Origin: Flavobacteriales bacterium UBA4466
GTDB taxonomy: Bacteria; Bacteroidota; Bacteroidia; Flavobacteriales_D; Crocinitomicaceae
Direction: 5' to 3'
Assembly (NCBI GenBank): GCA_905182335.1
Contig: CAJJBE010000001.1
Location: forward strand, 62,001-126,000
DNA: 64,000 bases
In this document: piece by piece, positions 8,535-17,534 of the stretch
How positions within the stretch are numbered: the stretch's first letter is position 1
Layout of the letters: every line of letters begins with the position of its first letter
Position numbers and translations under genes: made by a program
The notes under the pieces: generated by a model
What the model saw: the letters and a program-made list of their open reading frames with translations, nothing else
What the model was told of the DNA's origin: nothing
Databases searched by the model: none

Positions 8535-8923
8535 CACAATTCTATAAGCATTCCTTTTGTTGACTTAGGGTGTAGAAATGCAATACGCTTATTATCAGCA
8601 CCAGACTTTGGAGTATCGTGAATCAATTTAAACCCACCTTTATTCAGTCTAATTAATTCAGCATCAAGATCATCGACTTCAAACGCCACATGATGAAACC
8701 CCGCTCTATTATTATTTAAAAATTTTGCGATAGCAGATTCTTCATTTGTTGCTTCTAACAATTCAATCTTAGACTCCCCCACCATAATGAATGCGGTTCT
8801 AACGCCCTCAGAGCAAACAATCTCTTCTTTGTAGCATGTCGCGCCCAATAGGGCCTCATACACATCTATTGCTTCTTCAATATTGTCTACTGCTATTCCT
8901 AAATGTTCTATGCGTTTTACCAT
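8516..8923 (-). CDS. mce: Methylmalonyl-CoA epimerase
   Basis: Small VOC-fold metalloenzyme of 135 residues that interconverts (R)- and (S)-methylmalonyl-CoA in propionate and branched-chain metabolism. The N-terminal RIEHLGIAV metal ligand His7, the central GFHHVAFEV ligand and the terminal LIELCQ glutamate are all present, and length and order match the family. The partner methylmalonyl-CoA mutase is not in the window. It ends tail to tail with the HAD gene, with an overlap of 19 bases, so the two transcripts could interfere. Confidence 0.93.
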   Translation of the reverse strand: MVKRIEHLGIAVDNIEEAIDVYEALLGATCYKEEIVCSEGVRTAFIMVGESKIELLEATNEESAIAKFLNNNRAGFHHVAFEVDDLDAELIRLNKGGFKLIHDTPKSGADNKRIAFLHPKSTKGMLIELCQEKSE

Positions 8924-8972
8924 AGCAAAAAAATCCTGTAGAAACTTCAGGGTTTGTTTTATATAATTAATT

Positions 8973-9779
8973 CTAGTTCTTAATGAACTTTTCGTTTACA
9001 TTATCAAAGTTGATGTAATAGACACCTCGAAGTAGGTTTGAGCAATCAACATAATCGCCAACTCCTTTCTTAACGATGTTACCATAAGCATCATAAATCT
9101 CATACTGAGTTTCTATTGATTTTTTGTTAGCAATAAATTTAATCTGGTTCTTAACTTTTGCAGGAGTCTTCTTAATCACTGGAGAATTAGAAACAAACTT
9201 GACTTCTCCCGAAGGGCGCTTAATCCCAGAATGATCAATTTGAACGATTCTTACCGTATTTCCTCCTGAATGAGGGGTAAGAGCAAAATCGTACGCATTC
9301 TCTTCTCCATTTCCTTTTCCTTTTCCTAAAACTTCACCTGCCGCAACCCACTTGTTCCATCTGTATTGTTCAATAACAAATGGTAGTTTCCCTTGTTCTC
9401 CTTTAGTTCTGAACTCTAATTTACCCTCACTTGAAATATTCATTTTTACAATGCTATAAGTAGACCTAGATAATAGAACCTCTGGATTTAAGATTTTCGG
9501 TATACATCCATTATCATGCTCGATAACAATAAATACTGGTTCTCCTATATCAATATTAAATAATGAGAAGTCTATTTCAAAGGCTCCAACGCTTGTGCCT
9601 CCTGGCATGACATCCCCATTAACGAGAACCTTCGTAGCGCAGTATCCAAAGCCTTCATCATTCATAGGGTTTTGAACGTAAAGATTTTTTCCTTGATACC
9701 TGCCTTCAATCGACAAAGCTGCTATAGCAACTAAATTCAAAAAGAAGATTAATATAACTAGGATAACTTTTTTCATCAA
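8973..9779 (-). CDS. Secreted protein with T9SS-like C-terminal tail
   Basis: Protein of 268 residues with a strong signal peptide (about 1-22). The first half (about 23-105) is a beta-rich domain with the spaced cysteines of GFGYCATK and DNGCIPK; the last about 75 residues show the sorting-domain pattern YEIYDAYGN, then LLRGVYYINF and a terminal FIKN. That suggests export across the outer membrane by the type IX system, though the canonical YPNP start of the tail is missing and may instead be a variant. I do not recognise a catalytic domain. Single gene. Confidence 0.7.
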   Translation of the reverse strand: MMKKVILVILIFFLNLVAIAALSIEGRYQGKNLYVQNPMNDEGFGYCATKVLVNGDVMPGGTSVGAFEIDFSLFNIDIGEPVFIVIEHDNGCIPKILNPEVLLSRSTYSIVKMNISSEGKLEFRTKGEQGKLPFVIEQYRWNKWVAAGEVLGKGKGNGEENAYDFALTPHSGGNTVRIVQIDHSGIKRPSGEVKFVSNSPVIKKTPAKVKNQIKFIANKKSIETQYEIYDAYGNIVKKGVGDYVDCSNLLRGVYYINFDNVNEKFIKN

Positions 9780-10034
9780 GTGTCAGTGTAATAATATTAA
9801 ATTAAAATTATCTAACACTATCTTTTAGCAAATTGAATTGTGCCGTACAAATATAGTATGTTTTTACTAAAAAGACTTGAAAAACAGTAATTATTTACTG
9901 TAAAGAGAACAGCGAAACATAGTCTCCCACTCCATTTAATATTCAGAGTTTCTACGAAAAATAAAACCTGTCTTTGTAGATAAATGTTTATAGAATATTC
10001 TTATTCTTGTATTAAGCTTCACCAAACATTTTTA

Positions 10035-10250
10035 ATGAAGAAATTCAGCCTCCTTATATTGCTATTTATCATTATTTCCTCTTGTTCTAAAGATGAAAGG
10101 CAAAAATTTAAATTTCAAGGAGGATCATTGAGAATGGCATTAGATAATGAGCCAAGCACATATATTCCACGTGCTGTTATGGGTTACTATTCTGCTACAG
10201 TCCTAAATCAGATTGCTGAAGAGTATGAGGCACAATATAAAACTAACTAA
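10035..10250 (+). CDS. Small lipoprotein resembling the truncated N-terminus of a peptide-type ABC substrate-binding protein
   Basis: The 71-residue product has a lipoprotein signal (ISSCSK, Cys16) followed by a segment, GGSLRMALDNEPSTY and then VLNQI, that looks like the opening of SBP_bac_5 family oligopeptide-binding proteins, which usually run beyond 500 residues. The chain then turns into EEYEAQYKTN and stops; no further family sequence is seen in any frame before the TonB receptor begins eight bases later. Reading: remnant left after a deletion, or a small lipoprotein kept with the receptor. The in-frame ATG at 9984 would put 17 residues before the signal peptide, so 10035 was chosen. 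Confidence 0.55.
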   Translation: MKKFSLLILLFIIISSCSKDERQKFKFQGGSLRMALDNEPSTYIPRAVMGYYSATVLNQIAEEYEAQYKTN

Positions 10251-10258
10251 CCACTCTT

Positions 10259-12757
10259 ATGAGATTAATTATTCTGACACTGACCTTATCAGCTATGTGC
10301 AATTTTTCATTTGCCCAGCCTAAGCAAACCGTGCGAGGAAAGATCTACGATTCTGAATCTCAATTCCCGCTTATCGGTGTTAAAGTTCAGATTTACACAA
10401 AAGATAGTATACAAAAATACCGTGCACTATCAAATTTAAAGGGTGACTTTTCTATCGAAAATGTCCCTGTTGGTAAACATGAACTAATCGCAACTTACTT
10501 GACATATGACGCTAAGACGGTCACCATTGAAGTAACTTCAGGAAAACAGTCAATTATAAATTTACCCTTAGAAGAAGCCTTTTCAGAACAAGTAGAGGTG
10601 ACAGCAACAGGAAGGAAAAAGGGTAGAGTAATTAACGAACTTGCATTAATTTCTGCGCAGCAATTTAGCGTTGAGGAAACGGACCGTTATCCCGGGTCTC
10701 GTTCTGACCCAGCTCGTATGGCGTCTAATTTTGCAGGTGTAAGTGGGGCGGACGATTCGAGAAATGATATTGTAATTAGAGGGAATTCCCCTTTAGGAGT
10801 TGTGTGGAGAGTTGAAGGAATAGATATTCCTAACCCATCTCACTTCTCAATTTCTGGAAGTACTGGTGGACCGGTTTCTATTTTGAACAACAAGATCCTT
10901 GCAAACTCTGATTTCTTCATGAGTGCCTTCCCAGCAGAATATGGTAATTCAACTTCTGGCGTTTTCGATTTAAAACTGAGAAAAGGAAACGATCAAAAAC
11001 ATGAGTTCACTGGGCAATTTGGGTTCCTAGGAACTGAACTATTGGCTGAAGGTCCAGTGGGAAAGGACGGCAAATCGAGTTATCTTGTTATGGGGCGTTA
11101 CTCTACATTAAGCTTGTTTAAAACATTAGGAATTCAAATCGGAACTGATGCAGTGCCAACTTATGGTGATGGTGCATTTAAATTCAATTGGAAACTGAAA
11201 AACGGTGGCGCTCTTTCTTTATTCGCCATTGGCGGAGCAAGTAATATCGCAATTGAAATTCTAGATCCAGGATCATTAGAAGACCAATTGTCTACTGAAA
11301 CGACATCTGAGCTGTACGGTGAAGGTGACAGAGATCAGTTCTTTGGAACAGCTATGGGGGTCACTGGTTTGACATATAAGAAACCATTGAATGAAAAAAC
11401 ATTCTTAGCGGCAACATTTGCTTATTCTTATGAGCAACAAAAATCTCGTCATGATTTTATTGATCGAACAGGGACAATCACTGGAAATGACTCAATTGTA
11501 TTTCACAACGGTCGTTACCCTTTAATGGCGTATATTTTTAAAACTTCTAAAGGTTCTGCATTCTTTAGTCTCAATCACAAGATTAATAAAAACCATTTGA
11601 TTAAGGCAGGAATCAATTTAGATGCATTCTTCTATAACATGCATGACTCTGTTTTGGAAGCGGGACACACATCGGACCCTTTAACCCACGTTTGGGACGA
11701 AAGATGGGATTACGAAGGTGCTTCCATCCTTGTTCAACCCTTTGTGCAATGGAAATGGAGAGTGACTGAAAAAATGGCATTTACCGCAGGAATACATAAT
11801 CAATTCTTCTCGTTTATGGGGAATGACAAGATCAACATGAGTATTACGGAACCCAGAATTGGTTGGAAGTTAAAAATGAAGAACGGGCAGGCCATTTCTG
11901 CAGGAGCAGGAATGCATAGTATGACGCAGCCAATGTATACTTACTTGTACCACCAAGAAGATGAGAATGGAGATAAAGTGTATAAAAATATGGATATGGA
12001 CTTCTCTAGAAGCTTGCATTCGGGGATTGGCTATGAAAAAGCATTCAAAAAGAGTTTAAATCTTAAAATGGAAGCATATTACCAGCATTTATACAATATC
12101 CCAGTGACTGTCGTTTCTTCCGCCTTCTCATTAATTAATATGGGTAGTGGGTTCCAAAGGTTCTTCCCTCAGGAATTGAAGAATACCGGAACTGGCACCA
12201 ACTATGGCGCTGAGATTACACTTCAGAAGTACTTCGACAAATCATTCTTCTTTATGTTTTCTGGAACAATTTATAACTCAACATACGTTGCTAGCGATGA
12301 AGAAGAAAGAAGTACTTCTTATAATGGCAACTATGTCTTCAACTTACTAGCGGGTAAAGAGTGGGGAATTGGAGAGAAGCAATCCATCTCACTTGGATTC
12401 AAAGGAACAATTGCCGGTGGTAAATTATACGGGAATGTGGATACTGTTGCAACAAATACATTCCAAGAATTAGTTTACTTAGATGAAGGATTCAATCAGA
12501 ATAAATTTCCCGTTTATTATAGAATAGATGCAAAAATTAACTGGAAATTCAACGCTCAAAATGTTACTCATGAAATCGGGTTAGATTTAGTGAATGTAAC
12601 CAGTCGTCAAAACTTACTAGGATTATCTTATGCTCCTGACTTGTTTGACTCAACAGTTGATCCGGTTCAAGAGAGATACCAGCTAGGATTCTTACCATTA
12701 TTCTATTACAAAATAGATTTTAGATTTAACGGGGGGAAAGAGAACATCTTGCAATAA
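10259..12757 (+). CDS. TonB-dependent outer-membrane receptor
   Basis: Receptor of 832 residues: signal peptide (1-19), carboxypeptidase-like regulatory domain (about 23-112, starting TVRGKIYDSES), plug domain (about 125-240, with the DIVIRGNSPLGVVWRVEG core), then a long outer-membrane barrel with alternating aromatic strands. It should import a scarce nutrient powered by TonB. No SusD partner follows and no metal or vitamin clue is seen. It starts eight bases after the stunted substrate-binding-like lipoprotein, so the two are probably cotranscribed. Confidence 0.9.
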   Translation: MRLIILTLTLSAMCNFSFAQPKQTVRGKIYDSESQFPLIGVKVQIYTKDSIQKYRALSNLKGDFSIENVPVGKHELIATYLTYDAKTVTIEVTSGKQSIINLPLEEAFSEQVEVTATGRKKGRVINELALISAQQFSVEETDRYPGSRSDPARMASNFAGVSGADDSRNDIVIRGNSPLGVVWRVEGIDIPNPSHFSISGSTGGPVSILNNKILANSDFFMSAFPAEYGNSTSGVFDLKLRKGNDQKHEFTGQFGFLGTELLAEGPVGKDGKSSYLVMGRYSTLSLFKTLGIQIGTDAVPTYGDGAFKFNWKLKNGGALSLFAIGGASNIAIEILDPGSLEDQLSTETTSELYGEGDRDQFFGTAMGVTGLTYKKPLNEKTFLAATFAYSYEQQKSRHDFIDRTGTITGNDSIVFHNGRYPLMAYIFKTSKGSAFFSLNHKINKNHLIKAGINLDAFFYNMHDSVLEAGHTSDPLTHVWDERWDYEGASILVQPFVQWKWRVTEKMAFTAGIHNQFFSFMGNDKINMSITEPRIGWKLKMKNGQAISAGAGMHSMTQPMYTYLYHQEDENGDKVYKNMDMDFSRSLHSGIGYEKAFKKSLNLKMEAYYQHLYNIPVTVVSSAFSLINMGSGFQRFFPQELKNTGTGTNYGAEITLQKYFDKSFFFMFSGTIYNSTYVASDEEERSTSYNGNYVFNLLAGKEWGIGEKQSISLGFKGTIAGGKLYGNVDTVATNTFQELVYLDEGFNQNKFPVYYRIDAKINWKFNAQNVTHEIGLDLVNVTSRQNLLGLSYAPDLFDSTVDPVQERYQLGFLPLFYYKIDFRFNGGKENILQ

Positions 12758-12799
12758 CAAAAAACTACAAAAGAACTATTTTTTATTTAATGTCTTTTG

Positions 12800-13672
12800 T
12801 TACCAAGTCGGGCAGCTGTCACAAGCATTTTTTCCTCTTAGATAAACCAAAAACCCAATTACAACATTAGCGTCACAATATCCATAAGCGTGCCTTGTAT
12901 AGGCGCTAGGATCATTAGGACGGTTATTAACCTTTACTTGATGATGAAATCCAGCTCCTAAATTAGATTGAATAAATAAATGCCTGAAAAACTCGAAACG
13001 CAATCCCAAATGACCTGATAATCCATACCCAGAGAGTGAAATTGTCCTCACATCTTCAAAATCTGTTCCAAAACGAAAGTCATTAAAAGACAAGATTCCT
13101 CCTGCTGATAGTCCAACCTTTGTTGAAAATGCAAACCAATCTTTATTACCTGTTTTCCACCATTGATCTGTTCTAGTGATCTCAAATCTCAAATAATTCA
13201 ACCCATCTGAATTTTCGTAATGGAATGTGCTTCTATCTGTTGTTATTGGTTTACTGTTATACGTACCCTCCCAGTTATTCATCGTATCAACTCCAGAATC
13301 TATTGATCCGCTCAGGAATACTTCATTCTTATCAGCAAAGAGGTATTTCATATGATCATAACCAACTGAAATTGACCAATTGTCTTTAAAGTAGTATCCT
13401 ATTCGTGCATTAAATTGTGGAATTGTAACCTTTTTAGGATGAAAGTATACGGCTGCGTCAAATTTTTCAGGATTATCATGTGCTTTAGCACCCTTCATTG
13501 TAAAGTCGTAGCCTGGTCCAACAAAATGCATATTGCTTTTCGTATATCCGCTTCTATTATACCCCCAATATCCATATATCGTTCCTTTGGCAAAGGAAAC
13601 TTTTCGTTTTCCTTTTTGAGCATCTGTCATAAAAGGCAAAAACAACAACAAAACTAGAGCTATACTTTTCAT
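12800..13672 (-). CDS. Predicted outer-membrane beta-barrel protein
   Basis: I do not recognise a named family. The 290-residue product has a signal peptide (about 1-18), a basic stretch, then alternating hydrophobic and aromatic strands (FNARIGYYFKDNWSISVGYD; LSGHLGLRFEFFRHLFIQSN) as in small outer-membrane barrels, and ends in CDSCPTW. Its ATG overlaps the stop codon of the upstream pseudouridine synthase gene by one base (TAATG), so translation is coupled even though the functions seem unrelated. Confidence 0.72.
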   Translation of the reverse strand: MKSIALVLLLFLPFMTDAQKGKRKVSFAKGTIYGYWGYNRSGYTKSNMHFVGPGYDFTMKGAKAHDNPEKFDAAVYFHPKKVTIPQFNARIGYYFKDNWSISVGYDHMKYLFADKNEVFLSGSIDSGVDTMNNWEGTYNSKPITTDRSTFHYENSDGLNYLRFEITRTDQWWKTGNKDWFAFSTKVGLSAGGILSFNDFRFGTDFEDVRTISLSGYGLSGHLGLRFEFFRHLFIQSNLGAGFHHQVKVNNRPNDPSAYTRHAYGYCDANVVIGFLVYLRGKNACDSCPTW

Positions 13673-14607
13673 TACTTCGTCATTTTTAGGAATGCTACTT
13701 CTTTTTCTGTTAGGTGCCTATACATGCCTCGTGGTAAATCTTTCTTCGTTAATCCGGCAAATGTAACACGATCTAGCTTCGTTACAATTAAGTCAATTGC
13801 TTCAAATGTTCTACGTACAATTCTGTTTTTACCAGAGTGTAACTCTACTCCAACTTCTTTAGGGTCACCATCTTTTACAAATTCCGCTTTGTCAAACAAT
13901 GATGTTCCATCTTCTAGCTTCACCCCTGTCAATAATTTCTGTAAGTCTTCTCTTGAAACCTTCTTGTTCAGCTCTACATGGTAGACCTTACTTGACTTAT
14001 GGCGAGGATGTGTCAACTTTTTCGCTAAATCCCCATCATTCGTGAATAATAATAACCCCGTTGTTTCTTTATCCAATCGCCCGACAGGATAGACACGTTC
14101 TTTACATGCTTTTTTAACCAAGCCCATTACTGTTTTACGACCAAATGGATCATCCATTGTTGTGATAAAACCTTTTGGCTTATTCAATAAAACGTAACGT
14201 TTCTTCTCTGCATTGATAGATTCACCATCGTATTTCACAACATCCCCCGGTTTCACTTTATATCCCATCTCAACAACTTGCTCTCCGTTTACCGAAACGA
14301 CTCCTGTTTTAATTAAAACATCCGCTTCTCTTCGGGAACAAACCCCTGCATTAGATAGATACTTATTCAAACGAATCGCATCATCATTAAAAGATGGTAA
14401 CGGATCCCCCTTTTTCAATTTATCTTTATAATCAATGAATCTACTTCGGGCTTTAATCTCTTTCTGATCTTTCTTGTTATCGTCTTTCACACGACCCTTT
14501 CTTGACGTTGCTGGAATTTTTTTGTCCCCTGACCTTCGTCCTTTAAACGACTTAGTCTTTGAATCGTTACTGCGACCTCCTGTTTTTTTTGTGTTCATCT
14601 CGAGCAT
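13672..14607 (-). CDS. RsuA/RluB-family rRNA pseudouridine synthase
   Basis: Converts a uridine in ribosomal RNA to pseudouridine. A basic, low-complexity N-terminal extension (about 1-75, rich in Lys, Arg, Ser, Gly) precedes an S4 RNA-binding domain (about 80-140, with LSNAGVCSRREAD) and the catalytic domain with the aspartate in GRLDKETTGLLLF. Such a charged extension is common in Bacteroidetes homologues. Target could be 23S (RluB/RluE/RluF-like) or 16S; it cannot be told from sequence alone. An ATG three codons later (14598) is possible. Confidence 0.9.
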   Translation of the reverse strand: MLEMNTKKTGGRSNDSKTKSFKGRRSGDKKIPATSRKGRVKDDNKKDQKEIKARSRFIDYKDKLKKGDPLPSFNDDAIRLNKYLSNAGVCSRREADVLIKTGVVSVNGEQVVEMGYKVKPGDVVKYDGESINAEKKRYVLLNKPKGFITTMDDPFGRKTVMGLVKKACKERVYPVGRLDKETTGLLLFTNDGDLAKKLTHPRHKSSKVYHVELNKKVSREDLQKLLTGVKLEDGTSLFDKAEFVKDGDPKEVGVELHSGKNRIVRRTFEAIDLIVTKLDRVTFAGLTKKDLPRGMYRHLTEKEVAFLKMTK

Positions 14608-14906
14608 AAATATTTGAGCAAAGATACGATATTTAAACTATAGCTTTGGATAGAACGCGTTTTCAATATGCTCAATCTCCATTTTGACTGAATTTAAATT
14701 AATTGAAACAACATAAAACTCAACTTCTTTGTCAAAGTTCTATATGATTCATCTTTCTTTTTTAAGTTAGAGGAAATATGGATAGTTTCAAACACCCAGT
14801 GTACTCATAGGAGATCAATCCGTATCTTGAGTAAAAAAACATGACTATATAAGCTGCCATTTTGGAATTCTAATAACGAATTAAATTAAAAAAATAGCGT
14901 CAAATA
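14608..14906. other. Intergenic region before the rnc end and upstream of the pseudouridine synthase
   Basis: It contains the minus-strand -7 element TATCTTTG (14619-14626), which would start the pseudouridine synthase transcript near 14614 with a leader of under ten bases. No open reading frame, clear terminator or repeat was seen in the remaining AT-rich bases. Confidence 0.5.
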
Positions 14907-15626
14907 TTAGGGTTCCCCCACAAGTTCGAGTGTTTCTTGCGCTGCTGATTGCTCTGCTTTTTTCTTAGAAGACCCTATTCCACGTCCATATTCTTGACCA
15001 TTAATTTTAGCAGCCACTAAATATTCCCATGAAGTTCCTTTATTTATCTCCGATATAACTTCAAACTCTAGAAGAAGATGATTCTTCTGGCTCCAAATGA
15101 ATAATCTAGATTTAAAATCAATTTCTTCGATAAGAATGTGATTCAAGTCTACATATTTCCTTAGCACATGATGCTTTAAGCTCTTCTGAGCACTCCTGTA
15201 GCCCCCGTCAAGACATATTGCTCCAATCAAAGCTTCAAAGGCATTGCCTTCAATTGTTTCAATCCTAATTGAACGACTTTGATTATATCTTAAGACTTTG
15301 ATTATCTCCATTTCATGCCCTATCATTCCTAAGGTTCTTCGGCTTACTAATTTTGATTTTATCTTCGTCAGGTAACCCTCATCTTCGTCTGGAAATTTCA
15401 AATAGAGCAATTCGGTAACAATAGAGCCCAATATAGAATCCCCCAAAAATTCCAGGCGTTCATTAGAAACATCACCTTTTGTATTTGAGATTGACTTATG
15501 CGTCAGTGCCTCAAAGAAAATGTCGAGATTATTTGGTCTATAGCCAAATCGCTGTAGTATAAACCGAGCTATATCTAACTCTTCTTCAGAATGTTTTTTT
15601 TTGAAAAAAGGAAATAAGGATAACAC
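14907..15626 (-). CDS. rnc: Ribonuclease III
   Basis: Double-stranded RNA endonuclease for rRNA and mRNA processing. The catalytic signature ERLEFLGDSIL is near residues 60-70, a second acidic cluster lies in EGNAFEALIG, and a C-terminal dsRNA-binding domain (about 160-235) ends in KKKAEQSAAQETL. Starts with GTG directly behind the fabF stop codon (TAG then GTG); no ATG is available before the conserved region. Third gene of acpP-fabF-rnc, a conserved order in Bacteroidetes. Confidence 0.96.
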   Translation of the reverse strand: MLSLFPFFKKKHSEEELDIARFILQRFGYRPNNLDIFFEALTHKSISNTKGDVSNERLEFLGDSILGSIVTELLYLKFPDEDEGYLTKIKSKLVSRRTLGMIGHEMEIIKVLRYNQSRSIRIETIEGNAFEALIGAICLDGGYRSAQKSLKHHVLRKYVDLNHILIEEIDFKSRLFIWSQKNHLLLEFEVISEINKGTSWEYLVAAKINGQEYGRGIGSSKKKAEQSAAQETLELVGEP

Positions 15627-16880
15627 CTATTTTTCGAATTTCTTGACGATAATGGTCGTGTTATGTCCGCCAAATCCAAATGTATTCGACATAGCGTAGT
15701 TAACTGTTCTTTCTTGGGCCTTATTAAAGGTAAAGTTTAATTTATTATCCAATTCAGGATCATCATTTTTGTGATTAATCGTTGGTGGAATAATATCATT
15801 GTGAACAGCCATAACACATGCAATCGCTTCAATAGCACCCGCTGCACCTAAAAGGTGTCCTGTCATTGACTTTGTTGAACTGATATTAATGTTATATGCA
15901 TGTTCCCCAAAGACTTGTTGGATTGCTTTAACTTCAGCAACATCTCCTAAAGGAGTTGAAGTACCATGTACATTTACATAGTCAATTTCTCCTGCACTAA
16001 TTTCAGCATCTTCAAGCGCTGAAATCATTGAATTACGAGCTCCAATACCCTCTGGGTGAGGAGCGGTCATATGATAAGCATCACTAGACATTCCGCCACC
16101 AAGTACCTCAGCATAGATTTTAGCACCACGCTTAATGGCATGATCATAATCTTCTAATATTAAAGCACCTGCACCCTCGCCTAATACAAAACCATCACGT
16201 TCTGCGTCAAAGGGACGAGAAGCAGTTTCAGGAGAATCGTTCCTAGTTGACAAAGCTCTCAATGCATTAAATCCCCCTAAACCGGCTTCATTAATGCCAG
16301 CTTCAGACCCGCCAGTTACGATGGCATCAGCTTTCCCTAAGCGAATATAGTTGTATGCGTCAATAATTGCGTTCGTTGCAGAGGCACATGCAGAAACAGT
16401 TACATAGTTAGGACCACGGAAACCATATTCAATTGAAATATGTCCCGCAGCAATGTCTGCAATCATTTTTGGAATAAAAAAGGGATTAAAACGAGGGGTT
16501 CCATCGCCTTGGATAAAATTGGTTACTTCATCTTGAAAAGTCTTTAAGCCACCAATCCCAGACCCCCAAATAACTCCAATACGATCAAAGTTTGGTTCTG
16601 ATTCAATTAACCCAGAGCCTGCCACAGCTTCTCTTGCGGAAACTATGGCATACTGTGAGAATTGATCTAGTTTTCTTGCTTCTTTACGGTCCATGTGGTC
16701 CGTAACCTCAAAGTCTTTGACTTCGCAAGCAAAATGTGTTTTGAATAAAGACGCATCAAATTGTTTAATTGGAGCTGCACCACTTTTTCCATTTTTCAAC
16801 GCTTCCCAATATTCAGAAAGTGAATTTCCAATTGGGGTAAGCGCGCCTAGTCCTGTGACAACAACTCGTTTCAATTCCAT
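15627..16880 (-). CDS. fabF: 3-oxoacyl-[acyl-carrier-protein] synthase II
   Basis: Condensing enzyme that elongates fatty acids by joining malonyl-ACP to acyl-ACP. The nucleophile is Cys165 in TVSACASATN, and the two active-site histidines are in VHGTSTPLGD and TGHLLGAAG. Length 417 fits the family. It lies 34 bases after acpP and abuts rnc, so ACP and the synthase that uses it are made from the same message. Confidence 0.97.
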   Translation of the reverse strand: MELKRVVVTGLGALTPIGNSLSEYWEALKNGKSGAAPIKQFDASLFKTHFACEVKDFEVTDHMDRKEARKLDQFSQYAIVSAREAVAGSGLIESEPNFDRIGVIWGSGIGGLKTFQDEVTNFIQGDGTPRFNPFFIPKMIADIAAGHISIEYGFRGPNYVTVSACASATNAIIDAYNYIRLGKADAIVTGGSEAGINEAGLGGFNALRALSTRNDSPETASRPFDAERDGFVLGEGAGALILEDYDHAIKRGAKIYAEVLGGGMSSDAYHMTAPHPEGIGARNSMISALEDAEISAGEIDYVNVHGTSTPLGDVAEVKAIQQVFGEHAYNINISSTKSMTGHLLGAAGAIEAIACVMAVHNDIIPPTINHKNDDPELDNKLNFTFNKAQERTVNYAMSNTFGFGGHNTTIIVKKFEK

Positions 16881-16914
16881 ACGTGAATCGTTAATTTAAT
16901 TTATCAGTTACTGA

Positions 16915-17151
16915 TTAGTTAACGTTCTCTTCGATATAAGAAATTGCGTCCCCAACTGTTTGAATGTTCTCTGCTTGATCATCTGGAATAGCAATATTAA
17001 ATTCCTTCTCAAACTCCATGATTAACTCAACTGTGTCTAGAGAATCTGCTCCTAGATCATTTGTGAAGCTTGCTTCGTTTGCTACTTCGCTTTCTTCAAT
17101 ACCTAATTTATCTACGATAATAGATATTACTTTTGATTTAACATCAGACAT
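16915..17151 (-). CDS. acpP: Acyl carrier protein
   Basis: Acidic 78-residue helical protein carrying growing fatty acids on a phosphopantetheine arm attached to Ser37 in the [10 protein letters not shown] motif. First gene of the acpP-fabF-rnc operon, with a good promoter just upstream (17183-17213) and purN facing away. Confidence 0.98.
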   Translation of the reverse strand: MSDVKSKVISIIVDKLGIEESEVANEASFTNDLGADSLDTVELIMEFEKEFNIAIPDDQAENIQTVGDAISYIEENVN

Positions 17152-17182
17152 TTCTTCTTAATTTATATGGTTAATTCAGCAA

Positions 17183-17213
17183 CAAAGAAAGCTACAATAT
17201 ATTAAAAGACAAA
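17183..17213 (-). promoter_or_regulatory. Promoter of the acpP-fabF-rnc operon
   Basis: On the minus strand TTTG (17213-17210) is followed after exactly 19 bases by TTTCTTTG (17190-17183), one mismatch from TAnnTTTG. The transcript would start about 25 bases before the acpP ATG. Confidence 0.6.
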
Positions 17214-17500
17214 ATATTTAGTGCTAATATTCTATAACGTCACTGTTAGATTTTCTATACTAATCAAACACCATTCTATTCTTTTATTGTAAATCATCCT
17301 TAAAAAACCAGGATAGGTACACCACTATCTTAGTGATATTTGGGTTTCATAAAAAATAATTAGTACGCCCTGGGTATGCACTAAAGTAATTCTTACTTTA
17401 TCTGTAATCGGTATTATACACATATAGGTGTTTCATGTCCAGAATGTATAGTTAGTTTACTTTTTAATTCAAATTCTGTACAATTTCTTCAAATGTATAG

Positions 17501-17530
17501 TTTGTAATTAGAATCAACTTAATACCTTTG
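17501..17530 (+). promoter_or_regulatory. Promoter of purN, apparently leaderless
   Basis: TTTG (17501-17504), an 18-base spacer and a perfect -7 element TACCTTTG (17523-17530). The ATG at 17535 comes four bases later (CTCT), so the transcript start falls on the start codon. Confidence 0.7.
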
Positions 17531-17534
17531 CTCT

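Larger units (their letters stand above)
17152..17534. other. Divergent intergenic region between acpP and purN
   Basis: Holds the acpP promoter on the minus strand and the purN promoter on the plus strand. An 11-base direct repeat, AATGTATAGTT, occurs at 17443-17453 and 17492-17502 (the second overlapping the purN -33 element). A small hairpin CACTA-TCT-TAGTG is near 17330. No open reading frame of note. Confidence 0.5.

Noticed and set aside
8924..8933. Promoter box in front of methylmalonyl-CoA epimerase
   Set aside because: TTTTTTTG lacks the A of TAnn and stands only two bases from the ATG; a T-run by chance.
9984..10034. Earlier ATG for the small lipoprotein
   Set aside because: It would put 17 residues with no signal character before a clear lipoprotein signal starting at 10035.
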